A stretch of DNA of 9,745 nucleotides from an uncultured Porphyromonas sp. GTDB lineage: Bacteria > Bacteroidota > Bacteroidia > Bacteroidales > Porphyromonadaceae. Below the pieces are notes generated by a model. That model saw only the letters and a list, made by a program, of their open reading frames with translations, had not been told where the DNA came from and searched no databases. This document shows positions 1 through 4,473 of the stretch, piece by piece (the first letter of the stretch is position 1; the number at the start of each line of letters is the position of its first letter). A program made the translations under genes and the position numbers. Location of the stretch: positions 1 through 9,745 of the forward strand of contig CAMPUN010000022.1 of the NCBI GenBank assembly GCA_946997275.1, in the 5' to 3' direction.

Positions 1-15
1 TTCTCTCTAATCACA

Positions 16-53
16 AGAGGCGCACCCAGCATCGTCATGCTGAGTGCGCCTCT
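16..53 (-). terminator. Long hairpin downstream of ilvE, possible terminator
   Basis: Bases 16-25 (AGAGGCGCAC) pair perfectly with 44-53. After one mismatch (26/43), 27-32 (CAGCAT) pair with 37-42, leaving a four-base loop. This gives 16 pairs in total. It lies about 40 bases beyond the ilvE stop in the direction of ilvE transcription, where a terminator is expected. No clear U-run follows on either strand, so it may be a non-canonical or bidirectional terminator, or a 3'-end stabilising structure. Whatever gene lies left of the window is not visible. Confidence 0.6.
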
Positions 54-64
54 ATGCGTTAAGT

Positions 65-83
65 GCCTCGTAAGATACGAGGC
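65..83 (-). terminator. Short GC-rich hairpin just after the ilvE stop
   Basis: GCCTCGTA (65-72) pairs perfectly with TACGAGGC (76-83) around a three-base loop. It begins 12 bases past the ilvE stop codon and is followed, in the ilvE direction, by the larger hairpin at 53-16. Two tandem stem-loops at a gene end suggest a composite terminator or mRNA-end protector. There is no poly-U tail, so the terminator call is tentative. Confidence 0.45.
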
Positions 84-95
84 GAGTAGTCTATT

Positions 96-1115
96 TTAGT
101 CTAGTATGGTGACCCAGCCGTGTGTATCAGGCTCGTCGCCGTACTGGATGCCACGTAGCTTGTTGTAGAGCTTCTCGCTGATAGGACCGGGCTTGCCATC
201 CTTAGAGATCTCGTAAGTCTTGTGCTCATCGAGATCGTCCACACGTAGTATCGGGCTGATGACAGCAGCCGTACCGCAAGCACCAGCCTCCTCAAAGGTA
301 GCCAGCTCCTCCTCAGGTACATGACGACGCTCCACCTTCAGACCGAGATCCTCAGCGAGCTGCATCAAGCTCTTGTTCGTGATAGAGGGTAGGATAGAGG
401 TAGACTCCGGCGTGATGTACGTGTTGTCTCTAATTCCGAAGAAGTTAGCAGGACCGCACTCATCGATATACTTCTTCTCCTTAGCATCCAGGAAGAGGCA
501 AGCGCTGTAGCCCTTCTCATGAGCCAGGACGGTAGGTACCATACCAGCAGCATAGTTACCACCCACCTTGATCGTACCCGTACCCAGAGGCGCCGCACGG
601 TCATAGCCACGCATGATAGCCATAGGTGTAGGCTTGAAGCCCTCCTTGAAGTAAGGACCTACGGGAGATACGAAGACGATAAAGAGATACTCAGGAGCAG
701 GCTTGACACCTACCTGAGCACCCAGACCGAGTAGGAGTGGGCGGATGTAGAGCGAAGCACCGCTCTCGTAGGGAGGTACATAGTCCTTGTTGAGCTCGAC
801 AGCCTTCTTGACAGCCTTGATAAAGAGATCCTCAGGTACGGAAGCCATGACGACACCCTCAGCCGAGCGGATCATACGCTTAGCATTCTCCTCGACACGG
901 AAGAGGCGTATCTTACCATCCTTGCCACGGTAAGCCTTGAGACCCTCAAAAGCCTCCTGACCGTAGTGCAGACAGGTAGCACCCATGTGTAGCGTGATCG
1001 TCTCCTCCGAAGAGACCTCTAGCTCGCCCCACTTGCCATCACGATAGTAACAGCGCACGTTGTAATCGGTCTTGAGGTAACCAAACCCCAATGATGACCA
1101 GTCCAAATTCTTCAT
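96..1115 (-). CDS. ilvE: Branched-chain amino acid aminotransferase (class IV, PLP-dependent)
   Basis: A complete 339-residue cytoplasmic enzyme, normal length for the family. It catalyses the reversible transfer of an amino group between Leu/Ile/Val and 2-oxoglutarate, the last step of branched-chain amino acid synthesis and the first of their breakdown. Visible motifs are QEAFEGLKAYRG near 53-64, the GTGTIKVGGNYAAG segment with the likely PLP-binding lysine K183, and KKYIDECGPANFFGI at 214-228, which carries the conserved Glu (E219) near the cofactor. GACGTAAVISPI at 278-289 matches the conserved C-terminal region that contacts the cofactor phosphate. I chose the ATG at 1115 (MKNLDWSSLGFGY). 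An in-frame extension to 1172 adds 19 residues unlike the family and would begin inside the promoter box. The gene is divergent from the fimbrial operon with no evident functional link. For Porphyromonas, which lives on peptides, a catabolic role is plausible but inferred. Confidence 0.93.
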   Translation of the reverse strand: MKNLDWSSLGFGYLKTDYNVRCYYRDGKWGELEVSSEETITLHMGATCLHYGQEAFEGLKAYRGKDGKIRLFRVEENAKRMIRSAEGVVMASVPEDLFIKAVKKAVELNKDYVPPYESGASLYIRPLLLGLGAQVGVKPAPEYLFIVFVSPVGPYFKEGFKPTPMAIMRGYDRAAPLGTGTIKVGGNYAAGMVPTVLAHEKGYSACLFLDAKEKKYIDECGPANFFGIRDNTYITPESTSILPSITNKSLMQLAEDLGLKVERRHVPEEELATFEEAGACGTAAVISPILRVDDLDEHKTYEISKDGKPGPISEKLYNKLRGIQYGDEPDTHGWVTILD

Positions 1116-1169
1116 ACTATATATAGGTAATAAAGTTGTTAGTAAAGTCCGTGGTAAACGATTCGTCCA

Positions 1170-1177
1170 CAAAGATA
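1170..1177 (-). promoter_or_regulatory. Bacteroidetes-type -7 box for ilvE
   Basis: On the minus strand the octamer reads TATCTTTG, a full match to the Bacteroidetes -7 consensus TAnnTTTG. It sits about 55 bases upstream of the chosen ilvE start, leaving a leader of roughly 45-50 bases. No convincing -33 TTG is visible at the usual distance. The heptamer repeat array begins about 26 bases further upstream, in or next to the expected -33 region. Confidence 0.6.
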
Positions 1178-1203
1178 CCTATTTTATTTGGGATTAGGAA
1201 GGG

Positions 1204-1273
1204 AGTTAGAGATTAGAAGCTAGAGATTAGAAGCTAGAGATTAGAAGTTAGAGGGTAAAGATTAGAGGTTAGA
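1204..1273. repeat. Heptanucleotide tandem array, ten units
   Basis: Seventy bases divide exactly into ten 7-base units: AGTTAGA, GATTAGA, AGCTAGA, GATTAGA, AGCTAGA, GATTAGA, AGTTAGA, GGGTAAA, GATTAGA, GGTTAGA. The consensus is RRYTAGA; only the eighth unit departs clearly. Alternating units make a 14-base period, with GATTAGAAGCTAGA repeated exactly at 1211 and 1225. The array lies just behind the ilvE promoter box. Complementary heptamers recur at 1326-1360 and 1686-1706. Confidence 0.9.
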
Positions 1274-1325
1274 TCATTCCGATGGCTCTGATAGCTCTGA
1301 TCACTCCGATAGCTCTGCTCTCCGC
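1272..1325. repeat. Nonanucleotide tandem array
   Basis: Directly after the heptamers come 9-base units: GATCATTCC (1272), GATGGCTCT (1281), GATAGCTCT (1290), GATCACTCC (1299), GATAGCTCT (1308), then a degenerate GCTCTCCGC (1317). The consensus is GATnRCTCY. The block shares two bases with the last heptamer. Two further units of the same kind occur at 1673-1690. No coding potential is evident. Confidence 0.8.
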
Positions 1326-1360
1326 TCTAACCTCTAATTGCTAATCTCTAACCTCTAATC
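1326..1360. repeat. Heptanucleotide array in the opposite orientation, five units
   Basis: Five contiguous units: TCTAACC, TCTAATT, GCTAATC, TCTAACC, TCTAATC. These are the reverse complement of the RRYTAGA family at 1204-1273. The 14 bases at 1347-1360 are the exact reverse complement of 1260-1273, so the two arrays could pair as a cruciform or long RNA hairpin around the nonamer block. Confidence 0.85.
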
Positions 1361-1365
1361 CCCCC

Positions 1366-1490
1366 TCCCGAGGAAATCGCAAATATCCACGGAGGGAAAA
1401 AACATTTTCCACCGAGGCGCAAAGTAAAACTTCCGAAGAATGAAATGAAACTTCCGAAGAATCAGATCATATATCCGAAGTATTATTGCG
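1366..1490. repeat. Six-unit degenerate 21-22-base tandem array with CCGAAG core
   Basis: A six-base core recurs at 1368 (CCGAGG), 1390 (CGGAGG), 1412 (CCGAGG), 1433, 1454 and 1475 (all CCGAAG), giving spacings of 22, 22, 21, 21 and 21. Each core is followed by an A-rich stretch. The fourth and fifth units share an exact 15-base match, AAACTTCCGAAGAAT, at 1427 and 1448. There the core is part of the odd palindrome CTTC-C-GAAG. The spacing equals two helical turns, so all cores face one side of the DNA and the A-tracts are roughly in phase with the helix. This fits a multi-site protein-binding or bent-DNA element. Its function is unknown. Confidence 0.75.
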
Positions 1491-1544
1491 AGGACCTGTA
1501 GCGATATATAGAGGTGCACGAGGCGAGTAGTTGTCGAACAGCGG

Positions 1545-1662
1545 GACGAGTAACGGCTGTAGGGACGCACGATCGGTGCGTCCGTTGTCGTTAAACCAAC
1601 GGTCGCTGTAACCTTTGACACAACGGACGCTCGACCGAGCGTCCCTACAGCCGTTACTCGTC
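1545..1662. repeat. Inverted pair of GTAG-headed palindromes (REP/BIME-like)
   Basis: Bases 1545-1568 are the exact reverse complement of 1639-1662 (24 bases), and 1578-1588 of 1620-1630 (11 bases), so arms of about 44 bases pair around a 31-base centre. Each arm is itself a palindrome headed by GTAG. On the plus strand, GTAG (1559-1562) precedes GGACGCAC (1563-1570), a five-base loop and GTGCGTCC (1576-1583). On the minus strand, GTAG (1648-1645) precedes GGACGCTCG and its complement. A GTAG tetranucleotide followed by an imperfect palindrome is the classic layout of REP elements mobilised by RAYT transposases, and two in inverted orientation form a BIME. No transposase gene is in the window. 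Confidence 0.8.
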
Positions 1663-1672
1663 TGACCCCTCC

Positions 1673-1706
1673 GATAGCTCCGATCTCTAATCTCTAACTT
1701 CTAATC
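1673..1706. repeat. Second short nonamer-plus-heptamer block
   Basis: Two nonamer-type units, GATAGCTCC (1673) and GATCTCTAA (1682), run into three heptamers: TCTAATC (1686), TCTAACT (1693), TCTAATC (1700). This repeats, in the same order and orientation, the nonamer-then-heptamer organisation at 1299-1360. Bases 1692-1708 are also the exact 17-base reverse complement of 1237-1253. The two similar blocks flank the 21-22-base array and the REP-like pair. Confidence 0.75.
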
Positions 1707-1717
1707 TCAAATATGTT

Positions 1718-1749
1718 AAATACCGAAACTGTCAAGCGAAATACCGAAA
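1718..1749 (+). promoter_or_regulatory. Direct repeats upstream of the fimbrial promoter, candidate operator
   Basis: AAATACCGAAA occurs exactly at 1718-1728 and again at 1739-1749, a 21-base period. The bases after each copy are also similar (CTGTCAA versus ATGACAA). The pair ends about 30 bases before the -7 box at 1779, a typical location for an activator acting from one face of the helix. In P. gingivalis the response regulator FimR is reported to act at the mfa1 promoter. A similar regulator here is inference. Confidence 0.5.
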
Positions 1750-1778
1750 ATGACAACACGCGGTAAAAATACGTGCCG

Positions 1779-1786
1779 TACCTTTG
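1779..1786 (+). promoter_or_regulatory. Bacteroidetes-type -7 box for the fimbrial operon
   Basis: TACCTTTG matches the TAnnTTTG consensus fully. It lies 46 bases before the fimbrillin ATG, leaving a leader of about 40 bases that is rich in A and C. No good -33 TTG is seen at the expected distance, which would suit an activator-dependent promoter. The box also argues against an upstream GTG start at 1773, which would lie before the transcript begins. Confidence 0.65.
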
Positions 1787-1832
1787 CCCACGAAGAATAT
1801 TCACTTTAATAATCAACCAAACCAATTCAACT

Positions 1833-3332
1833 ATGAAGAAGTTTATTTATGCAACGTTGGCTCTCGCCGCAGTGCTGCTCTTCGCAAGCTGCAAGAACGA
1901 CAAGAACCAACCAAAGAGTGAGGCAGGCGATGCTTATGTCTCATTCACGTTTAACCTCCCACAAGGTGGTACAAGAGCTGGTGTGGACGGCAAGAACGCT
2001 GGCGATGAGTATGCAGGTACCGCAGATGAGCAGAAGATCACGGCTGTCCGCGTCGTACTCCTTGATGAGAACAGCAACATGGTTAAGTATGCCCTTGACT
2101 ATGCCATCACAGGTGATGGTAGCGTCGCTCCTACGGGTGATGGTATCGCTCCTAATGGTACTGCCGCTACGACAGCTCGCTTCACAACCAAGGCTGAGAA
2201 AGTCGTAACCCAAGACTATCTGATGCTGGCTATCGTCAACCCAACACAAGCTGTAAAGGATGCTACTGTGGTAAACAAGTCACTCCTAGATGTTCAGGCT
2301 GCTATTACGACTGATGTTGCTACGCTATCAGGCAATGGTATCATGATGTCTAACGACCGTGGTCTTGTCAAGGTTACATCCGCTAATATGAAGGATACCG
2401 ACGCAGCTGCTGAGCAGAATCCTGTTTCAGTCAACGTAGACCGTATCCTCGCTAAGGTATTCGTAGGTGGTACCCCAACATTTGAGAATGGTAAGCTGAC
2501 CAACATTAAGTGGCAGCTCAACACGACCAACACGAAGACCTTCATCTATCGTCAGTTTGGCAAGACTGCTCTAGCTGGATTTCCAGACGAGACCGCTACA
2601 GATGCTAGCACACGCTTCGACCGCTACGCTAAGGATCCTAACTATTCTGGCGCATTCAATGCTGCAGACTTCACCTACATAGATGGTACACCTGCTCTAA
2701 CTGGTACCATGGGCTTTGAGGATGAAAAGGGTCAGTACTGCCTAGAGAACACGATGGATGCTGCCTCTCAGAAGGTTCAGCAGACCACCTCATTCATCCT
2801 CAGTGGTACTTGGACACCTGCAGACCATGACGGTATCACCTTCACAGAGGGTCAGACATGGTACTACTGGAAGGGCTTCAGCTTTACAACGGCTAAGATG
2901 CTTGAGTACAAGACTATCATTGATGATGCTACTAACACCCAGCCTGAGATCGACAATACGGCTAAAGGCTTTAAGGCTGTTCTCAAGGCTGCTTTTGATG
3001 CTGGTCTGACTATTGATGCTCAGGGTGATGTTACTGCTTCTGGTACGTTCGGAGAAATCCAAGCTTACAAGGATGGTGCTTGCTACTATCAGACGAACCT
3101 AATCCGTCACTTCAACAATACTCAGTCTAGCGTTGATATGGGTTACGGTCGTTACGGTGTAGTACGTAACAACATCTACAAGATCAACCTTAAGAAGATC
3201 TCTCGCCCAGGTGCTCCTACCGTCACAAACGATAAGGATAACCCAGGCAACGATGACCCAAGTCAGTCATTCATCTCCTTCGACGTTAACGTCAATCCTT
3301 GGATCGTTCGTACACAGGATATCTCTCTATAA
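1833..3332 (+). CDS. mfa1: Mfa1-like fimbrillin, major fimbrial subunit precursor
   Basis: A 499-residue precursor, a little shorter than P. gingivalis Mfa1 (about 560). The N-terminus MKKFIYATLALAAVLLFASC is a lipoprotein signal peptide with the lipidated cysteine at C20. GGTRAG at 45-50 matches the site where Bacteroidales fimbrillins are trimmed by an Arg-specific protease (after R48), which frees the groove for donor-strand exchange. An N-terminal fimbrillin beta-sandwich follows, with the family-like stretch ITAVRVVLLDENSN. Near the C-terminus is VVRNNIYKI (443-451), a motif shared with the 441-residue protein two genes downstream. The last strand, FDVNVNPWIVRTQDISL (483-499), is the likely donor strand. 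The ATG at 1833 was chosen because it begins the signal peptide; an in-frame GTG 60 bases upstream precedes the promoter box. It is first in the operon. A FimA-type rather than Mfa1-type assignment is possible, but gene order and length favour Mfa1. Confidence 0.85.
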   Translation: MKKFIYATLALAAVLLFASCKNDKNQPKSEAGDAYVSFTFNLPQGGTRAGVDGKNAGDEYAGTADEQKITAVRVVLLDENSNMVKYALDYAITGDGSVAPTGDGIAPNGTAATTARFTTKAEKVVTQDYLMLAIVNPTQAVKDATVVNKSLLDVQAAITTDVATLSGNGIMMSNDRGLVKVTSANMKDTDAAAEQNPVSVNVDRILAKVFVGGTPTFENGKLTNIKWQLNTTNTKTFIYRQFGKTALAGFPDETATDASTRFDRYAKDPNYSGAFNAADFTYIDGTPALTGTMGFEDEKGQYCLENTMDAASQKVQQTTSFILSGTWTPADHDGITFTEGQTWYYWKGFSFTTAKMLEYKTIIDDATNTQPEIDNTAKGFKAVLKAAFDAGLTIDAQGDVTASGTFGEIQAYKDGACYYQTNLIRHFNNTQSSVDMGYGRYGVVRNNIYKINLKKISRPGAPTVTNDKDNPGNDDPSQSFISFDVNVNPWIVRTQDISL

Positions 3333-3377
3333 TCCTCCCTTACTGCTCCTTGCCAGCAGTCTAAAGTAATGGCATTA

Positions 3378-3410
3378 TCCTATGAGGGGTTGAATGTTCC
3401 CCTCATAGGA
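3378..3410 (+). terminator. Perfect 12-bp hairpin between fimbrillin and anchor genes, likely attenuator
   Basis: TCCTATGAGGGG (3378-3389) pairs perfectly with CCCCTCATAGGA (3399-3410) around a nine-base loop, 45 bases past the fimbrillin stop. No U-run follows, so it is probably a partial terminator or a 3'-end barrier against exonucleases rather than a full stop. Either role would yield far more major-subunit mRNA than mRNA for the anchor and accessory genes, as a fibre needs. No second promoter box is evident between here and 3450. Confidence 0.6.
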
Positions 3411-3427
3411 ACTATTCACATAAAAGA

Positions 3428-3439
3428 GGGCTAAAGCCC
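3428..3439 (+). other. Small hairpin just before the anchor start codon
   Basis: GGGCT (3428-3432) pairs with AGCCC (3435-3439) across only AA as drawn; in practice the loop would open by a pair. It ends 10 bases before the ATG at 3450, where a ribosome would bind, so it could lower translation of the anchor. It is short and could be fortuitous. Confidence 0.3.
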
Positions 3440-3449
3440 CACGTTGACT

Positions 3450-4445
3450 ATGGTACCACACACGCTATCTCGATCGAGACTATTATATATAGGAGTCATG
3501 CTCCTGCTGAGCTGGAGCTTTGTCTCTTGTGACAAGTGCATCTACGAGGATCTGTCCACCTGCCCCCTCCGTGTGCAGCTACGCTACGATTACAATATGC
3601 AGTACGTAGATCGCTGGCATCGCGAGGCTGAGGATGTGCATCTCTACATCTTCGACGAGGCGGGGCACTTTGTCTCGGAGCTGGTCGATGCGGCTGCACC
3701 TTACAAGGAGAAGCAGACCTTCGAGCTACAGCTCGCCCCGGGCAACTACACCATCATGGCTCTCTGTGGCCACCGTATGGGGACTCTCTATGAGCAGAGC
3801 AAGCTACAGACCGGCACCTCGACGATGAAGGATCTGCTCGTACAGATCTCGAGGGCTGAGGACAAGCGGATCGTCGCCGAGCTGCCACCGCTACTCTATG
3901 GCGTCTCTAAGGATGTCCAGGTGCTGGGCGATGGAAGCCGGCTCATCGTCGTCCCGATGGCTAAGTGGACCAACAAGATTCGCCTCGTCATGCAGGACCT
4001 CTCTGAGGGCGGCAAGTCCAACATCAAACTCGACAACTACGACTTTAAGATCACTGCTCCCAACGGTCGCTACAATGGCGCTGGCGAGGTGCTCACCGAC
4101 GACGTCCTCACCTACACCCCGTACTATGCTGAGCAGATCAAGGGGACGGGCGGTATCGCTGTCGAGCTTAACACGCTCCGCCTGCTGACCAACCAAAAGC
4201 AGCGACTCATCATCACGGAGCGCGCTACGGGCAAGGAGCTTCTCAACGTGGATCTGCTATCGCTACTGCTGCAGACGAAGTTCTACGCAAACAATAAGCT
4301 TTCCGATCAGGAGTTCCTCGATCGTGAGGATCGCTACGCTATCATCTTCGCCTTCGATGGTCGCCCCGTGACACAGGAGACTTTCCTAGCGGTCGGCGTA
4401 TGGATCAATGGCTGGCTCATCCGTGAGCAAGACCATAATATATAA
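3450..4445 (+). CDS. mfa2: Mfa2/FimB-family fimbrial anchor lipoprotein
   Basis: A 331-residue protein, close to the usual length of Mfa2 (about 320-330). The signal peptide MVPHTLSRSRLLYIGVMLLL continues to the lipobox FVSC, with lipidation at C27. Next comes C30-IYEDLSTC-P39, the cysteine motif typical of the family, then the first beta-sandwich (VHLYIFDEAGHFV, 63-75; LAPGNYTIMALCG, 95-107). The second domain starts near WTNKIRLVMQDL (173-184) and the protein ends in VGVWINGWLIREQ (315-327). In P. gingivalis, Mfa2 stays in the outer membrane, caps the fibre base and controls fibre length. No Arg cleavage motif like that of the fimbrillin is obvious, in line with an uncleaved anchor. The start is the ATG at 3450; a TTG two codons earlier is in frame but less likely. 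It lies 117 bases after the fimbrillin gene, behind the hairpin, and 28 bases before the next gene. Confidence 0.85.
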   Translation: MVPHTLSRSRLLYIGVMLLLSWSFVSCDKCIYEDLSTCPLRVQLRYDYNMQYVDRWHREAEDVHLYIFDEAGHFVSELVDAAAPYKEKQTFELQLAPGNYTIMALCGHRMGTLYEQSKLQTGTSTMKDLLVQISRAEDKRIVAELPPLLYGVSKDVQVLGDGSRLIVVPMAKWTNKIRLVMQDLSEGGKSNIKLDNYDFKITAPNGRYNGAGEVLTDDVLTYTPYYAEQIKGTGGIAVELNTLRLLTNQKQRLIITERATGKELLNVDLLSLLLQTKFYANNKLSDQEFLDREDRYAIIFAFDGRPVTQETFLAVGVWINGWLIREQDHNI

Positions 4446-4473
4446 TGTGTCTAACCTCTCGAGCTACAAAGCC

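Noticed and set aside
1116..1172. N-terminal extension of IlvE to an ATG at 1172
   Set aside because: The 19 extra residues are not family-like and the start falls within the -7 box, so would not be on the transcript.
1366..1490. CRISPR array
   Set aside because: Units are 21-22 bases with no unique 30-base spacers, the repeats are degenerate, and no cas gene is present.
77..1531. ACGAGGCGAGTAGT present at 77-90 and 1518-1531, either side of ilvE
   Set aside because: A 14-base match in nearly 10 kb is not rare enough to claim a mobile-element footprint. No target duplication or transposase accompanies it.
1355..1621. Minus-strand open frame of 88 codons in the intergenic region
   Set aside because: It crosses the CCGAAG tandem array and one arm of the REP-like pair, has low-complexity composition and resembles no protein I know. 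The openness is explained by the repeats.
1773..1832. GTG start extending the fimbrillin by 20 residues
   Set aside because: It precedes the TACCTTTG promoter box and would bury the lipoprotein signal peptide. The ATG at 1833 gives a normal signal sequence.
4408..4473. Upstream ATG giving the Mfa3-like protein 22 more residues and overlap with the anchor gene
   Set aside because: The extra residues would separate the start from the signal peptide. The ATG at 4474 gives a standard lipoprotein leader with a 28-base gap.
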